From Euryarchaeota archaeon UBA556 (GTDB lineage Archaea > Thermoplasmatota > Poseidoniia > Poseidoniales > Thalassarchaeaceae): a stretch of 64,000 bases of DNA. Positions 37,056-45,714 of the stretch are shown here, piece by piece. The position numbers and the translations under genes are program-made. The notes below the pieces were generated by a model. It was not told where the DNA came from. It searched no databases and saw only the letters and a program-made list of their open reading frames with translations. Position 1 is the first letter of the stretch. Every line of letters begins with the position of its first letter. Where the stretch lies: assembly GCA_002494975.1 (NCBI GenBank), contig DADI01000032.1:17788-81787 (forward strand), written 5' to 3'.

Positions 37056-38210
37056 ATGTCTGGCAAGAGAGATTACTATGAAATTCTTGGAATAGATAGA
37101 AATTCCAATGCATCTGAGATAAAGAATGCGTTCCGAAGTCTTGCGCGAAAATATCACCCTGATAAGAACCAAGGAGATCCTGAATCTGAAATTAAATTTA
37201 AAGAAGTGCAAGAAGCTTATGCAGTATTATCAGTTCCCAATGAAAAGAAAAAATATGATACTTATGGGCATAATAGACCGGGAGGCTCTCCATTTGGCCC
37301 AGGTGGCTTCGAAGGAGTCAATATCAGTATAGAAGACTTATTCGGAGGAGGTTTTGAGAGTGTATTTGGTTCAATTTTTGGTTCAGGTGGTCGCAATCGT
37401 CGAACTAAGAGGCAGAGAGGTTCAGATTTACTTGTTAGACATTCAGTAGCATTCCAAGCAGTAATGGATGGTTCAGAAGAATCTCTTGAATTTCAAGTAC
37501 TGAAGACCTGTAAAGATTGCAGTGGCCTCGGGTCGTCCTCACCCGAGGGCGTTCGAGAATGTCCAGCCTGTGATGGTAGGGGAAGGATTCAGAGAATTGA
37601 AAGAGTAGGTCCATTTACACAGCAAGTTGTTAGTGATTGTTCATCTTGCCAGGGTGATGGTAGAATAGTTCAGAATCCTTGTTCCAATTGTCAAGGTGAT
37701 GGGAGAGCTAATGAGACTAAGAAGGTACAGTTTACAGTTCCTGCTGGGATTGAAAATGGCACTCGTCTGCGCATGTCTGGTTATGGGGAATCTGCTAAAT
37801 CAGAAAATGGCGACCCAGGTCATTTATACATAGAAATAGAAATTGATGAGCATGAATGGTTTGAGAGAGATGGAGCCGATCTTTTAATGGCAATTCCTCT
37901 TAGTTATACCGATTTAGTACTTGGTGCGACAATTGAAATACCTCATTTAGACGGTGAAAATCTGAAGATAAAAGTTCCCTCTGGATCTAAGCCTGGAGAC
38001 ACAATTTCTCTGAAAGGAAGAGGTCTACCAAGTCAAAGAACTCGTAATGGAAAAGGCTCAGTAATGGTTCTTTTAAAATTAGATATACCTTCAAAGATTT
38101 CTCGCGGCTTAAAGAAAAAACTCTTAGATATCAAAGATGAAATTAGTTTTTCAGAACAGGAATTAAAGAATAAAATCACTGAAGAAGCTAAATCACGCAG
38201 AAAAGGATAA
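37056..38210 (+). CDS. dnaJ: Chaperone protein DnaJ
   Basis: A 384-residue type I Hsp40 co-chaperone that delivers unfolded proteins to DnaK and stimulates its ATPase. The J domain covers residues 5-70 with HPD at 34-36. A Gly/Phe-rich linker follows (GGSPFGPGGFEG, FGGGFESVFGSIFGSGG). The zinc domain has four CxxCxGxG-type repeats (CKDCSGLG, CPACDGRG, CSSCQGDG, CSNCQGDG). Two beta-sandwich substrate domains complete it. The ATG at 37056 (MSGKRDYYEILG) is chosen because the 24 residues upstream in the same frame are unlike the family and overlap the previous gene. No dnaK or grpE is in the window. The stop abuts the next gene's stop exactly. Confidence 0.97.
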   Translation: MSGKRDYYEILGIDRNSNASEIKNAFRSLARKYHPDKNQGDPESEIKFKEVQEAYAVLSVPNEKKKYDTYGHNRPGGSPFGPGGFEGVNISIEDLFGGGFESVFGSIFGSGGRNRRTKRQRGSDLLVRHSVAFQAVMDGSEESLEFQVLKTCKDCSGLGSSSPEGVRECPACDGRGRIQRIERVGPFTQQVVSDCSSCQGDGRIVQNPCSNCQGDGRANETKKVQFTVPAGIENGTRLRMSGYGESAKSENGDPGHLYIEIEIDEHEWFERDGADLLMAIPLSYTDLVLGATIEIPHLDGENLKIKVPSGSKPGDTISLKGRGLPSQRTRNGKGSVMVLLKLDIPSKISRGLKKKLLDIKDEISFSEQELKNKITEEAKSRRKG

Positions 38211-40337
38211 TTACCAATGAATTATCTTATTTGGTGCTGCTGCTAAAGGTTCTCCATTTACTAACCCTGAAAATTGTAGTCCTAAATTTGCATTTTCACC
38301 AGATATTGATATTCTTATAAATATTTGAGAATTCTTTTTCATCGTATCAAGAAATATTTCATCATCTTGAAATATATGTTTTGGTGAAACATCCGTAATA
38401 GTCAGTTTTGCTCCTTCTGGAAAATGGATTTTCATAGCCGCCATCTCCCAATCACAATTACCTGCCTTTATTCCGAGAAGAAGATTTTTCTCATTTTCTG
38501 CAATCTTCCAAGCACAGATATCTATTTGTTCAGTCATGTGAGTCAGTATTGGTTTACCCCAGACTTCATTTATGCTATTCCAAGGACTCTCACCTAACTG
38601 TTTCAGAGCCGAATCAATTATCTTTTCATCTTTTGATTCATTTTTGTTTAATTGTTGTGAAAGCCTTTCCCTAATTCGAATTAACCTTTTCATCTCATGT
38701 AGTTGTATGTCTGTTGTCATCTTTTCTCGATTTATTATTGCCTTTCTATTCCAAAATATTACTATCATTAATGGAGTTAAAAATAATACTCCTATCAGCT
38801 TATAAAAATTATCAAACATCCAGGACAAATCTTGATAATCTTCAATTTCAGGTTCTTGATATTCTCCAAGATATTCTAATCTAAATGTATAATCTATCTC
38901 TATTCCTTGATCAGCCCTTCGTTCAATTCTAAATGAATGATTTCCATAAGGCAGAACAATTGTTTCACCATTTGAAGTATTAACAAGTAGACCTGTAACC
39001 TGATCTATTTCTTGTATAGTGTAATTGACTTCCGATTTGATCAATTGATTAAGATAAACTCTTGACCCATTTTGATCTATAATTTTGATTAAGTAAATAT
39101 CAATATTATCGCTGCTGTGGAGACTACCTGTAATTTCTGAATCTAGTTGAATTTCTGTCCATCTTTCATCCGGTTGAATTAACCACCTTGATTCAGGTGC
39201 ATCTGATAATTCTCCCGCATCAAGTTTCCTTATTGGATTGAAAGAAATATTCCATCGCCCCGTTTCTTCTGTTTTAATTCTCATTTCTACTGCGTCAGTA
39301 TTTTCATCTGATACTATCATATCTGGGCACAACCCATTTTCGAGAGATATATTTTCTATACTCGTATCATGCTTTATCAGAAATATCTCGAAAATCATAT
39401 TATTATTGCTAGATGTACACAGTAAACTAACTTCGGTATCTGCACCTAATTTGAACAATATAGAATCACCGTTTTTATCTGACTTAGCTATGTAAGATTC
39501 GTAATACCATGAATCATGGTAAGTCAATGCCTCTCCATGATTCCAAGGTACAGATAGTTCTCCTCCGGTTGGTGCTTCTATTGACTGATTATTCCTATAA
39601 ATTGTGAATTTATATGGGTATGATTCTTTATTTGAATCAGAGTTTATTCTCAACCATAGTTCATAATCTTCCGGGTATTCTAAGAAAGAACTCCCAGATT
39701 CAAGTAAATCATTATCGATTAATACCTTTCCTTGTTCGTTTCTATGCCAAACTTCGACCCTTAGGTGTTGGTCACCATATAGTTGAGATACCTCTATTAC
39801 ATCCCCATATTCTCCTCCTATTTTTATGGAATCTTTATCCGAGTAATTATCTAAAATACCAATGAATTCTGTTTGTCTTTCATAATTCTTTATTTCTAAA
39901 TCACAGTTTCCTAATGAACAAACATCTGAAGTTATTATCGTATAGTAATTCTCCTGATCTCCTTGTGATGGGATTGAATCTATTAAATCTTCATTTTCAA
40001 CTATTGAAAATTCATCTACCTTAATCATTTGAATTGAAATATCCTCGATTGAGATGCCAGAGTTAGATGATATCGTCAGACTTGCTCCTGAACTTAGTAA
40101 CCCCGCCCATTCTAGTAAATGGGCATTTTCAGAACTATAATTTGTAGAGATGTCATTAATTTCTATTGTCAATCCAGGGCAACTTACCTTCAAGCATGAT
40201 ACACTATACCAGAATGGCCCGTCATAATCTATATTCTCTTCAATGAGTATGATTTTGTCTTCCGATTGTCCATTAACTATGGCTGCACTAGAACTAAAGA
40301 ATAGCATAGCTAAGGTTAGTGCAACTACGCGTCTCAC
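38211..40337 (-). CDS. Membrane-anchored surface protein with a cytoplasmic domain
   Basis: A 708-residue protein of unknown family. The signal peptide spans residues 1-23 (MRRVVALTLAMLFFSSSAAIVNG). An extracellular beta-rich region of about 480 residues follows, with strands such as SIKIGGEYGDVIEVSQLYGDQHLRVEV resembling pre-peptidase C-terminal (PPC)-like modules that recur three or four times. One membrane helix lies at about residues 507-530 (LIGVLFLTPLMIVIFW). About 175 cytoplasmic residues follow: a charged helix (EMKRLIRIRERLSQQL) and a small mixed domain. The large inside domain is unusual among the surface proteins here and suggests signalling or cytoskeletal contact (inference). It starts 62 bases from the divergent arcS gene. 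Confidence 0.75.
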   Translation of the reverse strand: MRRVVALTLAMLFFSSSAAIVNGQSEDKIILIEENIDYDGPFWYSVSCLKVSCPGLTIEINDISTNYSSENAHLLEWAGLLSSGASLTISSNSGISIEDISIQMIKVDEFSIVENEDLIDSIPSQGDQENYYTIITSDVCSLGNCDLEIKNYERQTEFIGILDNYSDKDSIKIGGEYGDVIEVSQLYGDQHLRVEVWHRNEQGKVLIDNDLLESGSSFLEYPEDYELWLRINSDSNKESYPYKFTIYRNNQSIEAPTGGELSVPWNHGEALTYHDSWYYESYIAKSDKNGDSILFKLGADTEVSLLCTSSNNNMIFEIFLIKHDTSIENISLENGLCPDMIVSDENTDAVEMRIKTEETGRWNISFNPIRKLDAGELSDAPESRWLIQPDERWTEIQLDSEITGSLHSSDNIDIYLIKIIDQNGSRVYLNQLIKSEVNYTIQEIDQVTGLLVNTSNGETIVLPYGNHSFRIERRADQGIEIDYTFRLEYLGEYQEPEIEDYQDLSWMFDNFYKLIGVLFLTPLMIVIFWNRKAIINREKMTTDIQLHEMKRLIRIRERLSQQLNKNESKDEKIIDSALKQLGESPWNSINEVWGKPILTHMTEQIDICAWKIAENEKNLLLGIKAGNCDWEMAAMKIHFPEGAKLTITDVSPKHIFQDDEIFLDTMKKNSQIFIRISISGENANLGLQFSGLVNGEPLAAAPNKIIHW

Positions 40338-40399
40338 GACTCCTCGGACACGGTCCCCTCTTAGAATGCTTCAAGCGAAATGCTTCGTCCGCAGTATGT

Positions 40400-42184
40400 A
40401 TGGATGAGCGCCCACTGGCACGGAGTGTTGTCGCAAGGCATCGTTTTGGACGTTTATTCAGCTTAGGGGATAGAAATTCACCAGATGCTTGGTCACCAGC
40501 TTTAATTCTATCATCAGAAGATGAAAAATTGCCATATTCTATTGCTCCGTTTGAATTTTCAAGAGATTCTACTAATCTACCAGCTAAATTAACTATTAAA
40601 ACACGAACTAATCTTACACTTCCATTTGATAGTTTAGATACATGGGTGGCGACTGAAGGTTTGGTATTACCACCAAGTTTAGTTGAATCTAATTCAGGAG
40701 AATTCGCTACAGGAAAAGAAATCTTACCCGTGTCATGGCAATCTCTTCATCACGACCTTTCTTTAAATGATGAGAGTTTAGTCCCTTCAATCATCATACT
40801 TACTGATTCTCCTCAATTAGCTAACCAAAAAGGATTATTATCTGAGGCAATATATATCATTAGAACTAGATTTCCTTCTTCATTAATTTGGACTCCTGGT
40901 ATCGCTGGCCCCGATAATTGTGCAATTTTAACATGGATGGGTGTCGATTTATTTGATTTAGCAAGGTCACGGCATGCCTGTTCTTTGGGTGTACTTTTGA
41001 CTGAAAATGGTCCTAGGGAAATAGAGGAGTCAATTGATGAGGATTCCTCAATTTCATCTCAAATTAAATGTTGGAAAGATTCTCTTGCCGCAACTAGGTC
41101 GGCAATAAGGTCAGGTACTCTTAGAGAATTAGTCGAAAAACAAGCAATTTCTAGTCCGCGTTCTGTAGAAAGATTGAGAATTCATGATTCTAAGATGTCT
41201 GGATTAGATGGCAGTGAGTCTGGTTTATCAAGAGTCAAGGGCCAATTTCATGAATTAAGATGTCATAGTTATTCTAGCCGCGATGACCCTTTGATTCAAG
41301 ATTGGAGGAAAAGGGTAGCCGGTGAACATACTCCTCCTATTCATCAATCAAAGGTTCTATTGCTACTTCCTTGTTCAGCGACTAAACCTTATAGATTATC
41401 TTCATCTCATAAGAGATTTAGTCGATCAATAACATCTAATGCAATCCATGAAGTAATGGTGACGGCTCCACTTGGTTTAGTTCCTAGGGAATTAGAAGAT
41501 ATTTGGCCCGCAGGTAATTATGATATTCCTGTAACTGGAGATTGGGATTCAGATGAATTGATTGTTATACGTACAATGCTTTCCGAATATATTTCTAGAA
41601 ATAATTATGTAAGAGTAATAAATCATAGTGGTATTGAAATAGATATAAAATCTGTAGAAATCATTGATACAAGAAAAGGCATGACTGCTGGTTCCCCTGA
41701 AGCACTAGATTATCTAAAGCAAATTGTTGATAAATCCGTTGAAGACTTTGATTTGCTAAATATTAGAGAAAGTAAGCATAGACTAGGTAAACTCGGTGCA
41801 CTTTCAAGGTTTCAACATGGTACTGATAAATGGCTTCAAGGTACAGGGATTCAAGGTAGACCTCCAATATTTACCATTCGTAAAGAAGGAACTCAACTCG
41901 CATTGTGGAATCCACGTCTAGGCCGATTTTCATTTACTAAAGCCTGTTTACCTTTACTAGCAGAAAGTGGTAAATTTCCTGAAGCACATTTGGTATCTGG
42001 ATTCAATTGGCGAGGAGACTTATTTTCATCTAATGTTATTGAATTTAAAGGAAGTATAAGGATAGGTGACGAGGTCTTAGTATACCAAGATGGTAATTTA
42101 GTAGGTTCGGCTAGGGCAGAAGCTGCAGGGTGGGAATGGCCAGACGGCCCCAGTCGATTGGCGCGTGCACAACATCGTTTGTAG
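40400..42184 (+). CDS. arcS: Archaeosine synthase ArcS (TgtA2-type)
   Basis: ArcS takes part in turning preQ0 at position 15 of archaeal tRNAs into archaeosine, working after TgtA. The 594-residue protein has a TGT-like N-terminal half, with a strand-rich region and the GVDLFDLARSRHA segment. The family signature PCSATKPYRLSSSHKRF follows with Cys at about residue 325. Then come a linker domain and a C-terminal PUA domain (about 510-590: SSNVIEFKGSIRIGDEVLVYQDG) that holds tRNA. The start at 40400 (MDERPLARSVVARHRFGRLFSL) is preferred over one 27 codons upstream, which would run into the divergent promoter. uS15 follows after 74 bases, keeping it among RNA and translation genes. Confidence 0.85.
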   Translation: MDERPLARSVVARHRFGRLFSLGDRNSPDAWSPALILSSEDEKLPYSIAPFEFSRDSTNLPAKLTIKTRTNLTLPFDSLDTWVATEGLVLPPSLVESNSGEFATGKEILPVSWQSLHHDLSLNDESLVPSIIILTDSPQLANQKGLLSEAIYIIRTRFPSSLIWTPGIAGPDNCAILTWMGVDLFDLARSRHACSLGVLLTENGPREIEESIDEDSSISSQIKCWKDSLAATRSAIRSGTLRELVEKQAISSPRSVERLRIHDSKMSGLDGSESGLSRVKGQFHELRCHSYSSRDDPLIQDWRKRVAGEHTPPIHQSKVLLLLPCSATKPYRLSSSHKRFSRSITSNAIHEVMVTAPLGLVPRELEDIWPAGNYDIPVTGDWDSDELIVIRTMLSEYISRNNYVRVINHSGIEIDIKSVEIIDTRKGMTAGSPEALDYLKQIVDKSVEDFDLLNIRESKHRLGKLGALSRFQHGTDKWLQGTGIQGRPPIFTIRKEGTQLALWNPRLGRFSFTKACLPLLAESGKFPEAHLVSGFNWRGDLFSSNVIEFKGSIRIGDEVLVYQDGNLVGSARAEAAGWEWPDGPSRLARAQHRL

Positions 42185-42228
42185 GTAAAATTGGTTGTAT
42201 GAGTCTACGTAGCGATTAAAGAGGGGCA

Positions 42229-42241
42229 GTAGGTCGGCCGG
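42229..42241 (+). promoter_or_regulatory. GTAGGTCGGCCGG motif in the uS15 leader
   Basis: A GC-rich 13-base stretch 17 bases before the uS15 start. A copy with one mismatch occurs at 63937-63949, also in a gene-free leader-like region. It could be a transcription-start or leader element shared by translation genes (inference). Confidence 0.25.
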
Positions 42242-42258
42242 ATACCTGAGGTCTTGAT

Positions 42259-42714
42259 ATGGCGCGTATGCACAGCAAAGGAAAAGGAACAAGTGGTTCA
42301 TCTAAGCCCAATATTGATGCAGCCCCTTCGTGGTCAGAATCTGATAAAAGCACTGTCGAAGAATTAATATTAAAATATGCTAAAGATGGCCATTCTTCCG
42401 CTAAAATAGGCACTATGCTTAGAGATATGCATGCTGTACCTGATGTTCGTTTAGTAATGGGTGAGAGAATATCCAAGACACTAACTCGTAACAATCTTAC
42501 TTCTACTTATCCAGAAGATATGATGAATCTCATGCGCAAGGCACTGAGTTTGATTGATCATCTAAATTCTAATAAGAAAGATCTGCATAATCGCCGTCAA
42601 TTAGAGTTATGCGAGTCTCGTATTCGTCGTTTAGCTAAGTACTACATAGGAACAGGTAGATTGTCATCTAGCTGGGCTTACAAGCGTGACCAACTAAGAT
42701 TGATGGTCGAGTAG
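42259..42714 (+). CDS. rps15: Small ribosomal subunit protein uS15
   Basis: A 151-residue protein matching archaeal/eukaryotic S15 (S13 in eukaryotes). The N-terminal extension starts MARMHSKGKGTSGSSKP, typical of the archaeal form and absent from the bacterial one. The four-helix core contains GHSSAKIGTMLRDMHAVPDVRL, HLNSNKKDLHNRRQLELCESRIRRLAKYY and a final WAYKRDQLRLM helix. It binds the central domain of 16S rRNA early in 30S assembly. It lies between arcS and a possible RecJ/Cdc45-like gene. That order recalls the archaeal habit of placing rps15 next to a RecJ-like gene. Confidence 0.97.
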   Translation: MARMHSKGKGTSGSSKPNIDAAPSWSESDKSTVEELILKYAKDGHSSAKIGTMLRDMHAVPDVRLVMGERISKTLTRNNLTSTYPEDMMNLMRKALSLIDHLNSNKKDLHNRRQLELCESRIRRLAKYYIGTGRLSSSWAYKRDQLRLMVE

Positions 42715-42758
42715 TTCTTTAGGCATAAGATTTGAACTATGGCCCTCTAGGGTCATCT

Positions 42759-43613
42759 ATGAGGCTACTAGTTGATGAGATTCAATTCTCAGTTGTCTCG
42801 GATGTTTTAGTAACTGCATCCTCGGAGATTAATCGATTAAAAGATCCAGTTTTACTTTTGTGTGAACCAACAATTTTAGGTTCATTATCAATGTCAGTTA
42901 TAGAATCCTCATTAATTGATAATGGAATATCATACCGGAGGAAATTCAATACTAAGGAACCAAAAAATGGGCCATGGATCAAAATTATTGATGATGATTC
43001 TTCGAAAACAGAAATTCTAACTAACCCTTTACGGTTAACTATCTCCTCACTAGTTGTTGAAGGATTAACCGGACATAAGGGAGATTCTCGCAAGGGTCCA
43101 TTAACTTCTGTCGCTCAATGCCATGCATTAGCTCAAATCATATCACCTCATGGTCCTCGTACTCGAAAATTAAGGCCATGGCTAATATCTGGTAATTGGA
43201 TTAATTCTGCTTTAGACCATACTTATGACCCGCTATATAGTGCCTTTAGAGATTTACTCTCTGACGAAGGCTCCATCAGAGTAGTTCCATTACCAGAAGT
43301 TCCAGAACCTGATGTTTCAGATTATGAATGGATAGATATTGACGCACTTAATGCGATTTCTTCTAGGTGGGTTACTCTAGATATGGAAGGTAGAGCAAGA
43401 GCCTTATCTCACCTTATTCGCTCATCTTTAATTCGCTCTAGCCCATCAACTTCTCGATTAGAAGAGATTGTCTGGCATTGTGTAATGGGTAATGGTTGGT
43501 CAACGGATCTAGCAAGTCAAATATCTTCTGCGAAAAAATACTGGGAAGATGACAATCCAAGCATTGCTTCTAGTAAATTTGTAGATAAATTAATCCGAGA
43601 CGGGCAAATTTAA
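42759..43613 (+). CDS. Unknown protein, possibly a degenerate DHH/RecJ (GAN/Cdc45-like) protein
   Basis: About 284 residues from the ATG at 42759 (an in-frame TTG at 42732 is an alternative). No family is obvious. Two clues point to the archaeal RecJ/Cdc45 group. First, it directly follows rps15, a neighbourhood often occupied by that gene in archaea. Second, residues about 32-62 (PVLLLCEPTILGSL...SLIDNGISYRRKF) have the strand-loop-helix shape of DHH motif I (vxHxDADGxxxAxI...L...GI), with the acidic DADG replaced. No DHH triplet is visible. If correct, it would be a non-catalytic helicase-associated factor like Cdc45. The first clue is known context, the second weak similarity. The stop abuts the next gene's stop. 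Confidence 0.4.
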   Translation: MRLLVDEIQFSVVSDVLVTASSEINRLKDPVLLLCEPTILGSLSMSVIESSLIDNGISYRRKFNTKEPKNGPWIKIIDDDSSKTEILTNPLRLTISSLVVEGLTGHKGDSRKGPLTSVAQCHALAQIISPHGPRTRKLRPWLISGNWINSALDHTYDPLYSAFRDLLSDEGSIRVVPLPEVPEPDVSDYEWIDIDALNAISSRWVTLDMEGRARALSHLIRSSLIRSSPSTSRLEEIVWHCVMGNGWSTDLASQISSAKKYWEDDNPSIASSKFVDKLIRDGQI

Positions 43614-45632
43614 TTATTCTTCAATCCTTAACATTACGTCACACCCTGAACATTCGAATCTTAATGGTCTTACTTTAGATTCTACTGGATTACTAGTCCC
43701 ACATGCTGGGCAATCTATACTGGGTCCTTTTTTCCTCGTAGAGCCATTTCCTGAGTTTGATTTAGGGGATACAAGAGATATAGGGAATACTAGTAAAATA
43801 CTTGAGGCAACTATAGCTAAAACTATCTGCATAGGCATACCAAGAACATAGACGACTAATGAGAGCCCTCCTAAAGCGACTACGGTTATTAAAGAAGGCA
43901 TACTACTTCTATTTCTAGTTAAGAATAGCCCCATTGCTATTGCAACACAGAGTGCAAATACTGATATCATAGCAGAAACCAATGGGCTAAACGCCATATT
44001 ACCAGATGGTAAATACTCAATTCTGAAATCTGCATCTACTTCTATTTGCTCTTCTTTAATTTGAATACTCTCTAAGAATATCCATCTTCGATGTTCAAAA
44101 TCTATATCATTTGCTGACACTGGTCCTAATCCTGCTAACATTGTTGTTTTTATTTCTACGTCTATGTTAACTTCTTTCCAATAATTATTCGTAGGATTAC
44201 GTATGAATTTTTCAATTAATAGCTGTCTTTCATTATCTATTACAGAATATGATGTCTCGATTGTTATCGTTATTTCTTCTGCAGCGAATGACCTAGTTCC
44301 ACCCATGTCAATATCATAAGACGTACCTCCTAAATCTACTGGATTTATTCCTATAATAGACTCAATATCTAAGGATAAGCCATTTTGCATAAAAGATCGC
44401 ATATCAGATGATGAACCTGCAATATGCGATGTTAGTGCGAGTAACTCATCGTCATCCACCTTCCCATTGTTTCTATTTGAAGTTGCAACTGAGTCTGAAT
44501 ATGAATTAAGATTCTTCCACCAACTATTCGAATCTAAACTTGTATTTCCTATATTATCCATGCCCCACCTCATCCATTGTGACATTGCACTGTCAAAAGA
44601 TATCTCAATTTTCTTTTCAATTATATCCCCTTTAAATTTAGCATCAATCTCTACACTAACTACTGATCCGCTAGTTCGTAATGGTTCAGAGGAAGGATAA
44701 TAGCTCCCAGTTCCTCCATTGTTGTCTCCTATGTTTATTTCATGTGATTTTGATACAGAAATTTCCAGACCTGACTGCGGAGAAATGATAAATTCAGTAG
44801 TATAGATTCCACTTTCTGTATCTTCTGGCATTTCCCAGACAAATGTTACCTCAACTCCTGATTCCAAAGGTGTAGCTATTGGGCTTAATGTCAGAGGTGA
44901 ACCCTGGAGCATAAAACTTCCAGTGGATAATGACCACATATCTCCATCGAATCCTGAATTAACATTTATCGGGAAATATACTAACCCTGAAGTGACACTT
45001 GCATCCTTTATTTTGATATCTACTAATGGTAAGCGGCCAGTTACTTTAGCAACCGAATCATCCGAACCCCACAAAAAAGTCAGTCCCGCCTCTGCAGTTG
45101 GATTAGAGAAAAGTAGATTATTCATAGAAAGAGAAAGTTCTACTTTATCTCCATCATTTACTGTTCCTGATGTGACTTGAACTGAAATCTCCAATTCTCC
45201 TTCTCCATTTAGGAACGGTTCAACTCCTCCTGGTCCTGCATTACCTGAGTAAAAAGACCCTCCAATTCTAATATCTAATGTAGAATTTATTGTGACCCCC
45301 ACTGCTCCTTCAACTTTGTAAGGGATTGTAAATGACCAAGTTTGTGTAGGGTAGTTTCCTTCAGAACCCCATATTACTTCCCATGTACCTACTTCAATTT
45401 CTCCCTGCTGCCATGCAGAAACGGTTGCCGAAAATTCATCAGATAATTCATTCTCGAAAGGAGATAACCTTCCATTAGAAGATTCATCTAGTAAGTATAA
45501 ATCGAAATCGCTACTTTCGCAACAAGATACATTTTCATCTTGAGAATCTTGAGCATAAGAAGGCATACTACAGAAAGAGACGAATAATAATACGACTATA
45601 GCCAAAGTTTTGGCATTCAGCCCCTCTCCCAT
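43614..45632 (-). CDS. Surface protein with membrane helices and a cytoplasmic zinc ribbon
   Basis: A 672-residue protein of unknown family. The signal peptide covers about residues 1-27 (KTLAIVVLLFVSFCSMPSYA). An extracellular region of about 510 residues is built of beta-sandwich-like segments (GSEGNYPTQTWSFTIPYKVEG, SGVEVTFVWEMPEDTESGIYTTEF). Two or three membrane helices follow at about residues 547-620. A zinc ribbon sits at the C-terminus (CPACGTSNPVES...FECSGCDVMLRIEE). The topology puts the ribbon in the cytosol. The outside domain with TSGIYTTEF-like strands recalls carbohydrate- or protein-binding folds without a clear match. It is 82 bases downstream of gltX on the same strand and meets the plus-strand neighbour stop to stop. 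Confidence 0.75.
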   Translation of the reverse strand: MGEGLNAKTLAIVVLLFVSFCSMPSYAQDSQDENVSCCESSDFDLYLLDESSNGRLSPFENELSDEFSATVSAWQQGEIEVGTWEVIWGSEGNYPTQTWSFTIPYKVEGAVGVTINSTLDIRIGGSFYSGNAGPGGVEPFLNGEGELEISVQVTSGTVNDGDKVELSLSMNNLLFSNPTAEAGLTFLWGSDDSVAKVTGRLPLVDIKIKDASVTSGLVYFPINVNSGFDGDMWSLSTGSFMLQGSPLTLSPIATPLESGVEVTFVWEMPEDTESGIYTTEFIISPQSGLEISVSKSHEINIGDNNGGTGSYYPSSEPLRTSGSVVSVEIDAKFKGDIIEKKIEISFDSAMSQWMRWGMDNIGNTSLDSNSWWKNLNSYSDSVATSNRNNGKVDDDELLALTSHIAGSSSDMRSFMQNGLSLDIESIIGINPVDLGGTSYDIDMGGTRSFAAEEITITIETSYSVIDNERQLLIEKFIRNPTNNYWKEVNIDVEIKTTMLAGLGPVSANDIDFEHRRWIFLESIQIKEEQIEVDADFRIEYLPSGNMAFSPLVSAMISVFALCVAIAMGLFLTRNRSSMPSLITVVALGGLSLVVYVLGMPMQIVLAIVASSILLVFPISLVSPKSNSGNGSTRKKGPSIDCPACGTSNPVESKVRPLRFECSGCDVMLRIEE

Positions 45633-45714
45633 ATTTCCATCTGGTTGGCTTATTACCCTTCAATGCGACGCCTAATAGATGTTATTTTAGGCAATCTTTG
45701 TAACCATTCTTCCT

